64,000 nt of DNA from Acidovorax sp. DW039 (GCF_037101375.1 NZ_AP029019.1:4455001-4519000), one strand, 5' to 3'. Counted from the stretch's first letter, positions 39,793 to 48,999 are shown. Notes: generated by a model not told the origin, from the letters alone. Made by a program: numbers and translations.

Positions 39793-40287
39793 ATGAAATC
39801 CATCCAGATCGGCGTCGTCATGGGTTCCAGCAGCGACTGGGACACCATGCAGCATGCAGTGCAAATCCTTGAGCAGTTCGGCATTGAACACGAGGCCCGC
39901 GTGGTCTCGGCCCACCGCATGCCCGACGACATGTTTGCCTACGCCGAATCCGCCGCGGGCCGGGGCCTCAAAGCCATCATCGCGGGCGCTGGCGGTGCCG
40001 CCCACCTGCCCGGCATGATCGCCGCCAAGACCACCGTGCCCGTGCTGGGCGTGCCTGTGGCCAGCCGCCACCTGCAAGGGGTGGATTCGCTGCACAGCAT
40101 CGTGCAGATGCCCAAGGGCATTCCGGTGGCGACATTTGCCATTGGCACCGCAGGCGCGGCCAACGCCGCCCTGTTTGCCGTAGCCCTGCTGGCCAATGAG
40201 AACCCCGAACTGCGCCAGCGCCTGGAAACCTTCCGCGCCGAGCAGACGGAAGTGGCCCGCAACATGACCTTGCCCCCTGCAGCATGA
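39793..40287 (+). CDS. purE: N5-carboxyaminoimidazole ribonucleotide mutase
   Basis: Class I PurE, 164 aa, moving the carboxyl of N5-CAIR to give [23 protein letters not shown] at the N-terminus, [11 protein letters not shown] with the catalytic His, and [16 protein letters not shown]. It overlaps purK by 4 bp (ATGA), the standard purEK pair. Confidence 0.97.
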   Translation: MKSIQIGVVMGSSSDWDTMQHAVQILEQFGIEHEARVVSAHRMPDDMFAYAESAAGRGLKAIIAGAGGAAHLPGMIAAKTTVPVLGVPVASRHLQGVDSLHSIVQMPKGIPVATFAIGTAGAANAALFAVALLANENPELRQRLETFRAEQTEVARNMTLPPAA

Positions 40288-41456
40288 CTGCCAGCGACTT
40301 GAAACCCCTGCTGCCCGGAGCAACCCTGGGCGTGCTCGGCGGCGGCCAGCTGGGCCGCATGTTCGTGCACCAGGCCCAGGCCATGGGTTACTTCACGGCG
40401 GTGCTGGATGCCGACCCCGACAGCCCCGCCGGGCTGGTGAGCCACCAGCACATCCGCACCGGTTATGAAGACCCGCAGGGCCTGGCCGAGCTGGCCCGCG
40501 TGGCCGATGCGGTGACCACCGAATTTGAAAACGTGCCCGCCGCCGCGCTGGCCACCCTGGCCGCGCAGCGCCCCGTCTCGCCCGCTGCCAGCGCCGTCTC
40601 CGTGGCGCAAGACCGGGCGCGTGAGAAGGCGCACTTTGTGGCCTGCGGCGTGCCCTGCGCGCCCTATGCCGTCATCGAGACGCCCGAGCAACTGGCCGCT
40701 GTGTCTGCCGATTTGCTGCCTGGCATTTTGAAAACCGCCCGCATGGGCTACGACGGCAAGGGCCAGGTGCGCGTGAAGACGCCCGCCGAGCTGGCCGCCG
40801 CCTGGGATTCCGTCGGCCAAGTGCCCTGCGTGCTGGAGAAGATGCTGCCCCTGCAGCTCGAATGCTCCGTGCTGATCGCTCGCGGCCATGACGGCGCCAT
40901 GGTGCACCTGCCCGTGCAGCGTAACCTGCACCGCGACGGCATTCTGGCCGTGACCGAGGTGTATGAAGGAAATCTGCCTCCAGCGCTTGCTGCACAAGCG
41001 GTGGCAGCTGCAAAATCTGTAGCAGAAGGCCTGCAGTACGTGGGCGTGCTGTGCGTGGAATTTTTTGTGCTGCAGGACGGCAGCCTCGTGGTCAACGAGA
41101 TCGCCCCGCGCCCGCACAACAGCGGCCACTACAGCCAGAACGCCTGCGACGTGTCGCAGTTTGAGCTGCAGGTGCGCACCATGGCCCGCCTGCCGCTCAC
41201 GCAACCCCGCCAGCACAGCGCTGCCGTCATGCTCAACCTGCTGGGCGATTTGTGGTTTGCCCATGGCGATGCCGCACAGACCCCGCCCTGGGCCGAGGTG
41301 CTGGCCCTGCCCGGCACCCACCTGCACCTGTATGGCAAGCGCGATGCCAAGCGCGCGCGCAAGATGGGGCACCTCAACATCACCGCCCCCGCTGCCGAAG
41401 CGGCCCGCGCCACGGCGCTGCAGGCCGCGGCCATTCTGGGCATTGCCCCCTTCTGA
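40284..41456 (+). CDS. purK: N5-carboxyaminoimidazole ribonucleotide synthase
   Basis: ATP-grasp enzyme carboxylating AIR with bicarbonate, 390 aa. [21 protein letters not shown] near residue 12, [16 protein letters not shown] and [23 protein letters not shown]. Coupled to purE. Odd feature: codons around residues 230-248 ([20 protein letters not shown]) are spelled by a degenerate copy of the dispersed hairpin repeat. Confidence 0.96.
   Translation: MTASDLKPLLPGATLGVLGGGQLGRMFVHQAQAMGYFTAVLDADPDSPAGLVSHQHIRTGYEDPQGLAELARVADAVTTEFENVPAAALATLAAQRPVSPAASAVSVAQDRAREKAHFVACGVPCAPYAVIETPEQLAAVSADLLPGILKTARMGYDGKGQVRVKTPAELAAAWDSVGQVPCVLEKMLPLQLECSVLIARGHDGAMVHLPVQRNLHRDGILAVTEVYEGNLPPALAAQAVAAAKSVAEGLQYVGVLCVEFFVLQDGSLVVNEIAPRPHNSGHYSQNACDVSQFELQVRTMARLPLTQPRQHSAAVMLNLLGDLWFAHGDAAQTPPWAEVLALPGTHLHLYGKRDAKRARKMGHLNITAPAAEAARATALQAAAILGIAPF
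40972..41028 (+). repeat. Dispersed hairpin repeat, copy 10, inside purK
   Basis: CTCCAGCGCTTGCTGCACAA, GCGGTGGCAGCTGC, AAAATCTGTAGCA. In-frame coding copy; stem 1 is largely kept, stem 2 is eroded. Confidence 0.65.
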
Positions 41457-41459
41457 CGC

Positions 41460-42473
41460 ATGATCCTCGACGGCAACGACCCTTCCGCCATTGAAGCCGC
41501 CGCGCGCGCCCTGCGCACCGGAGCGCTCATCGGCCTGCCAACCGAAACCGTGTACGGGCTGGCCGCCGATGCGGGCAACGATGCCGCTGTGGCACAGATC
41601 TTTGCCGCCAAAGGGCGCCCCAGCGATCACCCGCTCATCGTGCACGTGGCCGACGCCGATGGCGTGCGCCATTTCGCCAGCGAGGTGCCGCCCTTTGCCC
41701 AGGCCTTGATCGACGCCTACTGGCCCGGCCCGCTCACCCTGATCCTGCCGCGCCTGCCCGGCATGGCCACCGCTGCGACCGGGGGGCAGAACAGTGTGGG
41801 CGTGCGCTGCCCCTCGCACCCCGTCGCCCAGGCCCTGCTGCGCGCCTGCGCCCGCACCGACGCGGCGCTGGGCGGCCAGCCCGTGTGGGGCGTGGCAGCC
41901 CCCAGCGCCAACCGATTTGGCCGCGTGAGCCCCACCACCGCCCAGCATGTGCAGGACGAGCTGGGCGCCGACCTGCTGGTGCTGGACGGTGGCGCCTGCG
42001 GCGTGGGCATTGAGAGCACCATCGTGGATTGCACCCGCGGCGTGCCCGTGCTGCTGCGCCCTGGTGCCGTCACACGCGAGCAGATCCGCGCTGCCTGCGG
42101 CGTGGCTCCGCTGTCGAAGGAAGACCTGCCAGACCACACACCGCGCGCCTCCGGCACGCTGGAAGCACACTACGCACCCGCCGCCAAGGTGCGCCTGATG
42201 GACGCCAAGGCGCTGCAGACGGGGCTGGATGTGCTGGGGGCGGATGCCGCCCACATTGCGGTGTACGCGCGTGCAGCGCTGCGCAGTCAGTCGTCCCGCC
42301 TGATCCTGCGCCGCATGCCGGACGATGCCCAGGCCACGGCGCAACAGCTGTTTGCCACACTGCGCAGTTTTGACGATCAGGGCGTCAAGCTGATCTGGAT
42401 TGAAACCCCTCCCGCCACCCCCGAGTGGGAGGGCGTGCGTGACCGCCTGCAGCGCGCCGCAGCGGCCGGCTGA
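41460..42473 (+). CDS. L-threonylcarbamoyladenylate synthase (Sua5 type)
   Basis: Makes threonylcarbamoyl-AMP, the precursor for the t6A37 tRNA modification. 337 aa, so it is the two-domain Sua5 form: the YrdC/TsaC domain (about 1-205, with GLPTETVYGLAADAGND, KGRPSDHPLIVHV and the ATP-binding SANRFGRVSPTTAQHV) plus a C-terminal Sua5 domain. Starts 3 bp after the purK stop. tsaB, for the next stage of the pathway, is at 52.3 kb in the same window. Confidence 0.94.
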   Translation: MILDGNDPSAIEAAARALRTGALIGLPTETVYGLAADAGNDAAVAQIFAAKGRPSDHPLIVHVADADGVRHFASEVPPFAQALIDAYWPGPLTLILPRLPGMATAATGGQNSVGVRCPSHPVAQALLRACARTDAALGGQPVWGVAAPSANRFGRVSPTTAQHVQDELGADLLVLDGGACGVGIESTIVDCTRGVPVLLRPGAVTREQIRAACGVAPLSKEDLPDHTPRASGTLEAHYAPAAKVRLMDAKALQTGLDVLGADAAHIAVYARAALRSQSSRLILRRMPDDAQATAQQLFATLRSFDDQGVKLIWIETPPATPEWEGVRDRLQRAAAAG

Positions 42474-42555
42474 ACACGAAACAGCCTGCCAGCCGCCGCT
42501 TTACAAGGCTTTACCTTCCCGTCGTTAAACTACCCGCACTTTTCTGGAGAAATAC

Positions 42556-43509
42556 ATGGCAGCAAATTGGATGCGCCGCACCTTCATGGTCGCCGCATGT
42601 GCGTCGGCCGCGTTGCTCGCGGCTTGCGGTTCCAGCACGATCGAATCGTCCATCTCCCCGCAACGCTTCGTGGCCTTTGGTGACGCCATGAACGATGTGG
42701 GCCAAAAGGGCTCGCTCTACACCGTCAACGATGGCTCCATCAACAACTGGACCCGTCAGCTCGCATCGGGCTACGGCAAGACGGTGACTACGGTTGCCGC
42801 AGGCGGCAAGAGCTACGCCACGGGCAATGCCCGCGTGGTGGCCAAGCCCGATGCCGCCGGCAACAGCACCACGCTGACGGTGAAGGAGCAGATCGACTCC
42901 TTCCTGGCCAGCAACAGCTTTGCTACGACAGATCTGGTGATGATCAACGGTGGCATCAGCGACGTGATCGCCAACATGGCTTCCGTGCAGGCAGGCACCA
43001 TGACCAACGACCAGATGGTTGCAGCGTCGCGCCAAGCCGGTACCGACCTGGCCACCCAGGTGCGCCGCCTCGTGACTGCCGGGGCCAAGTATGTGATGGT
43101 GACGGGCACTTATGACCTGAGCAAATCGCCCTGGGCCAAGGACATCAACCAGGCCACGCTGCTGAACTCTGCCAGCAGCGCTTTCAACGAAGGCCTGCTC
43201 GTGGGCATCGTGGATCTGGGCTCCAACGTGCTCTACGTGGACCTGGCCTACTACGTGAACCTCTACACCAGCAGCCCATCCAGCTACGGTTTTGACAACG
43301 CCACCACGCCTGTGTGCACCTCGGTGGACAGCTCCAACGGTATCGGTCTCGGCACCGGCAAGGTCAACTCCTCGCTGTGCAACACCTCGACCCTGCTGTC
43401 TGGCGCCAATCAGGACAAGTATGCGTTTGCTGACTCGGTGTACCTCACACCTTCGGCACACCGCCAGTTCGGCACTTACGCCTACGACCGCCTGCGCGCA
43501 CGCTGGTAA
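42556..43509 (+). CDS. SGNH/GDSL-like lipoprotein lacking catalytic residues (probable pseudoenzyme)
   Basis: 317-aa predicted lipoprotein (lipobox LLAAC, Cys24) with an SGNH-hydrolase fold. All three catalytic blocks are altered: block I reads FGDAMNDVG where a GDSxxDxG Ser is expected (Ala44), block III reads GGISD where GxND is expected (Ser135), and block V reads DSVYLTPSAH where DxxHP is expected (Tyr296). The paralogue at 44287 keeps every residue. It is therefore unlikely to be an esterase and may bind a ligand or partner. Good ribosome site (CTGGAGAA). It ends at a strong bidirectional terminator. Confidence 0.85.
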   Translation: MAANWMRRTFMVAACASAALLAACGSSTIESSISPQRFVAFGDAMNDVGQKGSLYTVNDGSINNWTRQLASGYGKTVTTVAAGGKSYATGNARVVAKPDAAGNSTTLTVKEQIDSFLASNSFATTDLVMINGGISDVIANMASVQAGTMTNDQMVAASRQAGTDLATQVRRLVTAGAKYVMVTGTYDLSKSPWAKDINQATLLNSASSAFNEGLLVGIVDLGSNVLYVDLAYYVNLYTSSPSSYGFDNATTPVCTSVDSSNGIGLGTGKVNSSLCNTSTLLSGANQDKYAFADSVYLTPSAHRQFGTYAYDRLRARW

Positions 43510-43524
43510 TCAGCGCTTGGCGCA

Positions 43525-43560
43525 CAACAAAAAACCGACCCTCGGGTCGGTTTTTTGTTG
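43525..43560. terminator. Bidirectional terminator after the SGNH-like lipoprotein gene
   Basis: Near-perfect palindrome: CAACAAAAAACCGACCC and GGGTCGGTTTTTTGTTG around TC. A GC-rich stem with T-runs on both strands, shared by convergent genes. Confidence 0.93.
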
Positions 43561-43583
43561 CCTGGGTGAAGCTCAGTCCACCA

Positions 43584-44255
43584 TCAGAAGCGATAGCCAA
43601 TACCCACCGCAAATACGTTGGGGTTGAGCTTGATATTAATGGACTGACCTGAAGACAGATGGGTGGTGGTCTTGATGAAGCTCTTGTAGTACGAGGCATC
43701 CACAAACCAGCGGTCATTCAGATTCCACACAAAGCCCACCTGCGGGGTGATGCCCCACTTGTTGTCGATGTAGGCCGTGGTGGGCCGGGCGGGGTTGCCA
43801 CCGGTGATGGCTGTCAGGGCCGCGGTGGAGCGGTTCTTGAAGAAGCGGCTGTAGGTCACCCCCACACCCACATAGGGGCGAAAGGCGGCCTGAGGTTCGC
43901 CAAAGCGGTATTGCGCAAACAGGGTGGCAGGCACGACCTTGGTCTCGCCCAGCTTGCCGGTGCCCGCAATGGCGCCATCGCCATAAAAGTTGTGCTTGAA
44001 GGGCAGGCCCACGGGCAGGTCTACCGCCCAGTGGTCGGTCAGCATGTAGTTGAGACCGCCTGTCAGCGCGCTGGCGGACCCTACGTCCACCGTGGTGCCC
44101 GGAAAGCTGGGCGTGGAAAGGTTGCCGCTGGTCACTTGCGGAGCAATGTGCGTGACGCCTGCGCGCACGCTGAAAGTGCCCGCCACCTGCGCGCTGGCGC
44201 CTGCGCCGATGCACAGGGCCGCCAGGCCCAGAGCGATCTTGGAGAAATGGTGCAT
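43584..44255 (-). CDS. OmpW-family outer-membrane protein
   Basis: 223-aa eight-stranded beta-barrel porin of the OmpW/AlkL family, with signal peptide LGLAALCIGAGASAQ (cleaved near residue 22) and a C-terminal GIGYRF aromatic end typical of BAM substrates. Family stretches: MLTDHWAVDLPVGLPFKHNF and FRPYVGVGVTYSRFF. OmpW-type barrels allow small hydrophobic molecules to diffuse through the outer membrane. It starts 31 bp after the SGNH esterase gene on the same strand, so uptake of lipolysis products is a reasonable inference. Confidence 0.9.
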   Translation of the reverse strand: MHHFSKIALGLAALCIGAGASAQVAGTFSVRAGVTHIAPQVTSGNLSTPSFPGTTVDVGSASALTGGLNYMLTDHWAVDLPVGLPFKHNFYGDGAIAGTGKLGETKVVPATLFAQYRFGEPQAAFRPYVGVGVTYSRFFKNRSTAALTAITGGNPARPTTAYIDNKWGITPQVGFVWNLNDRWFVDASYYKSFIKTTTHLSSGQSINIKLNPNVFAVGIGYRF

Positions 44256-44286
44256 GTCAGTTCCTTGGTCGTGGGGTGCAGCCATT

Positions 44287-45429
44287 TCAGAGCCATCCGG
44301 CGCGTGAGAGCGAGCGCGAGACGAGTTGTCCCATCAGCTGATGAACATAGGGCGAGGGGTGGAAGCTGTCGGAGAAGGCATACGACTTCCACCATTCAGT
44401 GCCCGCAGCCACGCCTGCAGGGGGCGTGGCCAGCAATGCCGCAGAGGTGCAGGTCGGAAAGCTGTAGGTCGGCAAGCCGTCGCTGCCCCGGCCCGTGGCA
44501 GGGCAGGCTGGCGTGGTGATGTTGGTCAGCTCGTACTGGGCGGGATGCTCCGCCTGATCTTTCGAGGACTCATGAAAGTCCACGATGGCCACGCGGCTGT
44601 CGCCCGCAAAGCTGGCGCTGAGCTGGGTGTTGAAGGCACGGATCCAGCTGTCGAACAACGCAGAAGCCTGCGCGCCCGCAGCTGCACCCTGGGCGGCCGT
44701 CACAGACGAGATCACCAGCTTGAAGCGTGGGGTTTGCAGGATGTCAGGCACGTTCAACACGGCCACGCGGGTGGCGCCCTTGCTCAGCGCATGGGTCTTG
44801 AGGGTGTTGGCAAACTGGGTGGCAAGCGCCTGCATGTAGGCACCGCCCGCCTGCGCCAGGCCGGGTGCTCCGGCAGCCAAAGCGGCATTGACGGTGGCGG
44901 CATCCAGCACCGTGCCGAGCAAAGCGCGGTAGCTGGCGGCGCCGTCATTGCCTGCCCGCAGGTAGGCTCCGATCAGGTCGGCAGCATCGTTGGAGCCCCC
45001 ATCGACCAGAAGCAGGTCGGACGCCGCATAACCGGCCACGCCCGCATCCTTGATCTGCTGGGTGATCGACACAGGCGATGTGGGTGCAGACACGTTGTTG
45101 ATGCGACCGCCACCCACCGCGTGGTTGGTGCAACCTGCCTTGACGTCAAAAGTCGTGCCGTTGGCCGAGGCGTAACGTGCGCACAGCGTCTGGCTGTAGC
45201 TGGCCGCCACGCGGTCCACCCACAAGGGGGTAGAGCCTGTGCCCGTGGGCGCTGAGCCCTGGACCGTGAACTTGTAGCCGAAGGTGCCGCTGTCGGCCAG
45301 GCTGTCGCCCACGACCTTGATACCCTGCACGGGGGCCAGGGGCGTCGTGTCCGCCCCGCTACCTCCGCACGCCGTGAGGACTGCCGCTGCCGCGAGGGAG
45401 GCCCACAATGCCTTGCGCTGAAATGTCAT
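44287..45429 (-). CDS. SGNH/GDSL hydrolase lipoprotein (active-type esterase)
   Basis: 380-aa predicted lipoprotein (lipobox LTAC, Cys21). The SGNH catalytic residues are intact: block I VVGDSLADSGTFG (Ser43), block III VDGGSNDAADL (Asn147), block V FSDSFHPSPYVHQ (Asp354/His357). Expected to hydrolyse esters (lipids, acylated sugars or polyesters) at the cell surface or in the periplasm. It heads an apparent operon with ompW. A perfect TetR-like palindrome lies 22 bp upstream of its ATG. Confidence 0.88.
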   Translation of the reverse strand: MTFQRKALWASLAAAAVLTACGGSGADTTPLAPVQGIKVVGDSLADSGTFGYKFTVQGSAPTGTGSTPLWVDRVAASYSQTLCARYASANGTTFDVKAGCTNHAVGGGRINNVSAPTSPVSITQQIKDAGVAGYAASDLLLVDGGSNDAADLIGAYLRAGNDGAASYRALLGTVLDAATVNAALAAGAPGLAQAGGAYMQALATQFANTLKTHALSKGATRVAVLNVPDILQTPRFKLVISSVTAAQGAAAGAQASALFDSWIRAFNTQLSASFAGDSRVAIVDFHESSKDQAEHPAQYELTNITTPACPATGRGSDGLPTYSFPTCTSAALLATPPAGVAAGTEWWKSYAFSDSFHPSPYVHQLMGQLVSRSLSRAGWL

Positions 45430-45450
45430 CCGAGTGATCCTGAGTGGTTG

Positions 45451-45476
45451 AAAAATAGAACGACCGTTCTATTTTT
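45451..45476. promoter_or_regulatory. 26-bp palindrome, TetR-type operator candidate
   Basis: Arms AAAAATAGAACG and CGTTCTATTTTT separated by AC, a perfect inverted repeat starting 22 bp upstream of the SGNH esterase start. The AGAACGN-CGTTCT core is typical of TetR-family operators. The flanking A/T runs also resemble a terminator, but no gene on either strand ends here. Confidence 0.6.
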
Positions 45477-45621
45477 TGAGCCATTCTACGCAGGAATGCC
45501 AAAGCCCCCCATCGGGTAAACACTGGGAGGGCCTTTGGATGGGATGAAGCGCCAGCGCCAGAGGCGCAGGAAGCGTCAGACAACGTACCCGGAGCCAAGC
45601 CCCAGGTTCGCGTCAGCGGAG

Positions 45622-46920
45622 TTACTTGACGAGATCAAACAATCCGCGGGCTTGGGCGTGGCACAGCGGAGGCTCATACGTGCCGTGGTAGCTGCCGTAA
45701 TACGCGGCAAAAGCAGCCGACGTGGGATCGGTCGGCGCCTTGCCGCCAGGGCCAAACGCAGCCTGGATGGCGGCATCCACGTCCACCGATGTCACGTTGG
45801 TCACGCCACGCCGGTCGAAATCAGCCTTCATCACCTGCTGGTGGACGGCAGGGGGTACTGTGGGGTCGCCCGCACCGCCACACAGCAGCACGCGCGCCTT
45901 GGGAGTCCAGCCCAGCAGGTCGTTTTTCTTGGCTGCCTGGAACAGCGGGTTGTTGCCCCCTTGCTGCGCACCGGCCAGGTACGCCGACTGGAACAGCGCA
46001 TCGCGCGCCTGGTTGGGCGTGCCACCGGGCAAGGTGCCGGTGGTCAGCAGGGTGGTGTAAGTGAGGGTGGGGTTGGGCAGCAGGTTTTCGATGTAGCTCG
46101 CGTACGGAGCCTTGAAAGCCTCTGATGGCGTGGCATACAGCCCGCCGTACACCTTTTGCCAGGAGGTCACGATCATGGGCACGAAGTATTGGAAGCCCGC
46201 CACCGCATCAGGCACCTGGAACGAACCCGACATGTTGTATGGCCCGGCCAGATGTGCGCCCGCCACCACGTTGAACTCGGTGCCATAGTCGCGCTCGGCA
46301 GCGCGGTGGGCAGACATGGATGCGTGCCCGCCTTGCGAGTAGCCGGTGAACATGACCTTGCCCGACAGCTTGGCCCCCACCGTATCGGCTGCATTGCGCG
46401 CCGCACGGATGGAGTCAATCACCGTGGTGGCCTGCGAGTCGGCGTGCAGATAGGGGTGGAAGCTGTAGGTGGACTTGGCATAACCCAGATAGTCCGTTGC
46501 CACCACAGCGTAGCCCTGGGCCGCGTACATGGCCGCCAGCAGGAAGGTTTCCGCATCCTGAGGGTTGGCTAGCGTGCGGGTCTTGAGCACTTCCGTTCCC
46601 CGCGCATTTGCCACCAGGGGCGCAGCGGTGGAACAAGCCCCCGCAGGCACCAGCATGACCCCGGAGGCATTGCTCATTTCCCCCGCCTTGGCCCCCGGTG
46701 TGCGGTAGTTCAGGGCCACCACCTTCACATCGCACTTGGCCTTGCCGCTGAGCGCCTGCAAGCCGCTTGCCGCCGTCGTGGCATCAATCTGCGCGGCGGT
46801 GAGCGTGGTCACCACAGCCGGCGGATCGATGAGCTCACCCCGAACCGGGTCGTCGGAGCCGCCGCAGGCGACAAGCAAGGCCGCAGCAGCGGCCAACGAG
46901 GTCAAACGCAATGCATTCAT
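45622..46920 (-). CDS. Secretory lipase-like alpha/beta hydrolase lipoprotein
   Basis: 432 aa, LIP (secretory lipase) family alpha/beta hydrolase. Lipobox LLVAC near residue 19 followed by GGSDD. Nucleophile elbow GYSQGGHAS (Ser195), acid in GGAGDPTVPPAVHQ and a candidate His in YGSYHGTYEPP, so the triad appears complete. Start at 46918-46920 with GAGGGA upstream. Same strand as the SGNH esterase and ompW, 192 bp away. It forms a group of surface lipolytic enzymes with them; substrate unknown. Confidence 0.87.
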   Translation of the reverse strand: MNALRLTSLAAAAALLVACGGSDDPVRGELIDPPAVVTTLTAAQIDATTAASGLQALSGKAKCDVKVVALNYRTPGAKAGEMSNASGVMLVPAGACSTAAPLVANARGTEVLKTRTLANPQDAETFLLAAMYAAQGYAVVATDYLGYAKSTYSFHPYLHADSQATTVIDSIRAARNAADTVGAKLSGKVMFTGYSQGGHASMSAHRAAERDYGTEFNVVAGAHLAGPYNMSGSFQVPDAVAGFQYFVPMIVTSWQKVYGGLYATPSEAFKAPYASYIENLLPNPTLTYTTLLTTGTLPGGTPNQARDALFQSAYLAGAQQGGNNPLFQAAKKNDLLGWTPKARVLLCGGAGDPTVPPAVHQQVMKADFDRRGVTNVTSVDVDAAIQAAFGPGGKAPTDPTSAAFAAYYGSYHGTYEPPLCHAQARGLFDLVK

Positions 46921-47116
46921 GGGAAATCCCTCATGGTTGGATGACGAAGGGCGCATGGTGCGCGTACCTGCGCTGCAGAATCCATAGGGGATAACGCGGC
47001 AAAAGTGCCTGAAAACGCCTGTTGCAGGCGCACTCATGACACCAAGGTGACAAAGGACCACCCGCGATCGGCGCGAACGAATCCGCGCATTCAAGCGCAG
47101 GCTTCCGACCTACCTA

Positions 47117-47389
47117 TCAGGACACGGTCTTGCGCCCTTGAAATCGCAGCTTCATGACCAGAATCGCGGCCGCCAGCATGAGCGTGATGGCGTTGGCCAC
47201 CACGATAGGCCAGGCCTGCAGCGCCAAGCCATAGGCCAGCCACAGCGCCACCCCGGTGGTGAAGACGCTGTACATGCCCAGCGAGATGCCGCTGACATCG
47301 CGCGTGCGAAAGGTGTGCACCGCCTGCGGCAAAAAGCTGCAGGTGGTGAGCGTGGCGGCCAGGTAGCCGATCAGATCAGAGAGGGACAT
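47117..47389 (-). CDS. SemiSWEET sugar transporter (PQ-loop)
   Basis: 90-aa three-helix protein of the bacterial SemiSWEET family, which dimerises to transport small sugars. The PQ motif is TCSFLPQAVHTFRTRDVSGIS near residue 20, followed by a second helix with YSVFTTGVALWLAYGLA. The ATG at 47387-47389 (MSLSDLIGY) is chosen because the 24-residue ORF extension is Pro/Arg-rich and lacks family similarity. Downstream gap to the lipase gene is 196 bp without features. Confidence 0.88.
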   Translation of the reverse strand: MSLSDLIGYLAATLTTCSFLPQAVHTFRTRDVSGISLGMYSVFTTGVALWLAYGLALQAWPIVVANAITLMLAAAILVMKLRFQGRKTVS

Positions 47390-47460
47390 GCGCAGATTCT
47401 GCGGGAGAAGACGCCCCCGTGGCGCACCGCCATGCGGCACGGACAAAGATTCTGGATACA

Positions 47461-47521
47461 AAGGCTTTTTGGCCTGTAGCGCTCATGGAAAAAGCGCAAG
47501 CAGCTATCATTTTCATAGCAT
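47461..47521 (+). repeat. Dispersed hairpin repeat, copy 11 (best-preserved)
   Basis: AAGGCTTTTTGGCCTGTAGC, GCTCATGGAAAAAGCGC, AAGCAGCTATC, ATTTTCATAGCA. All parts of the consensus are present. It ends at the dacB stop. Confidence 0.88.
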
Positions 47522-48999
47522 CAATCTCTGGCAACCCAATCCGTGATGGCATCCAGCACAGGCCGGGCCGTGTTCGCAGCAGGGTGGTTGACGATGGCCA
47601 CCAGTACGTAGCGCTTGCCGCTTTGCGCATGCACGTAGCCCGCCACCGCCATCACATCGCGCAGGCTGCCGGTCTTGAGGTGGGCCGCACCCCGGCTCTG
47701 GCTGCGGCGCAGGGTGCCATCCACCCCGGCAATGGGCAAGGACGCTACCAGCTCGGGCATCACAGGCGACATCCAGGCCGCCTGCAGCATGCGGCCCAGC
47801 CCCTGGGATGTGAGGCGGGCCTCCCGGCTCAAGCCCGCGCCGTTGTCAGGCACCGGTGGCTCCATGTCGGCAAACCGGGCCTGCCACCACTGGCGCAGGG
47901 CCTCGCGGGCGCCGTCCATGGTGGCCACGCCGTTCTTCTGGCGGGCCAGCGCCAGAAAGACGTGCTGCGCCATGACGTTGTTGCTGTACTTGTTCACGTC
48001 ACGAACCACCTCGGCCAACGCGGGCGACGTGCTGACAAACGCAGGCTTGAGCCCGGCGGGCACCTTGCCATCGCGCACCGAGCCGGTGAGCTTGCCGCCC
48101 AGCTCGCGCCACATGCCTTCCACGGCACGGGCAGCAAACTCGCGCGGTGCGGGGTAGGCCACGGGCCACACGCGCTCTCCACAGGCGGCAGGGTAGGCCC
48201 CCTGAAAAGTCACCTTGAGCGGGTCCGACAGCTCGGCCCGCAGGGCCCCCCGCCAGTCACCACACTCCGTGCCCGCTGCTGCCAGCGCCACCGTGGCCGG
48301 GCGCTGCACGCCTGCCAGGGGCGGGTCGTACTGGATGCGGGCCACACCGGCCGATACATCCGGCACAAAGGTCATGACGCTGGACTTGTAGTTCAGCAGC
48401 AGGGCATCGGGCGACGCGTTGTAGGGCCGAAGCGGCTCGCCGTCAAAACGGCCGGGGTCCTGCTCGGGCACATCAAAGGCCGTGCGGTCGAGCACGATGT
48501 CCCCCACGATGACCTGGATGCCCTGGGTCTGCAGCCTGCGCATGAGCAGCCACAGCCGCTCCACCACCAGTTTGGGATCGCCCTGCCCCTGGATATACAC
48601 ATTGCCCTTGAGGCTGCCGCCCGCCACCGTGCCTTCCACGTAGACCGGTGTGTTCCAGGTGTAGGCCGGGCCGAGCTGCTCCAGCGCGGCATAGGTGGTC
48701 ACCAGCTTCATCACCGAAGCCGGGTTGACTGGCACCTGCGCGCGATAGGACAGCCGTGGCGCGGTGCGTGCCCCACCTTGCGCATCGGCCACCCACACGC
48801 TGATGGCGTCGCGAGGCAGCTTGGCGCGCGCCAGGGCAGCATCCACCTCGGGCGGCAGCGTCGTCGCACCTGCGCCCCCTTGCTGCGGCTGTGGTTGCGC
48901 CAACACCTGCGCAGTCCAGCCACCCCAAAGCACCATCAGGCCCGCAAGAGCCGTCCACTTCCATGCAGTGCCACCCACCGCCTTTTTGCTTGTGTTCAT
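47521..48999 (-). CDS. dacB: D-alanyl-D-alanine carboxypeptidase/endopeptidase (PBP4)
   Basis: Periplasmic class C penicillin-binding protein trimming peptidoglycan peptides, 492 aa. Signal peptide in residues 1-35. Active-site motifs: SxxK in NPASVMKLVTTYAALE, SxN in KYSNNVMAQHVFLAL, KTG in AAHLKTGSLRDVMAVAG. The insertion domains between SxxK and SxN are of PBP4 type. Upstream 229 bp separate it from the divergent chemoreceptor. Confidence 0.94.
   Translation of the reverse strand: MNTSKKAVGGTAWKWTALAGLMVLWGGWTAQVLAQPQPQQGGAGATTLPPEVDAALARAKLPRDAISVWVADAQGGARTAPRLSYRAQVPVNPASVMKLVTTYAALEQLGPAYTWNTPVYVEGTVAGGSLKGNVYIQGQGDPKLVVERLWLLMRRLQTQGIQVIVGDIVLDRTAFDVPEQDPGRFDGEPLRPYNASPDALLLNYKSSVMTFVPDVSAGVARIQYDPPLAGVQRPATVALAAAGTECGDWRGALRAELSDPLKVTFQGAYPAACGERVWPVAYPAPREFAARAVEGMWRELGGKLTGSVRDGKVPAGLKPAFVSTSPALAEVVRDVNKYSNNVMAQHVFLALARQKNGVATMDGAREALRQWWQARFADMEPPVPDNGAGLSREARLTSQGLGRMLQAAWMSPVMPELVASLPIAGVDGTLRRSQSRGAAHLKTGSLRDVMAVAGYVHAQSGKRYVLVAIVNHPAANTARPVLDAITDWVARD

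Noticed and set aside
39939..42344. 801-codon open frame antisense to purE, purK and the Sua5-type gene
   Set aside because: Spans three well-defined genes on the other strand; composition is typical of a shadow frame.
45451..45476. Rho-independent terminator
   Set aside because: No gene ends next to it on either strand and it sits in the promoter position of the SGNH esterase; an operator is the better reading.
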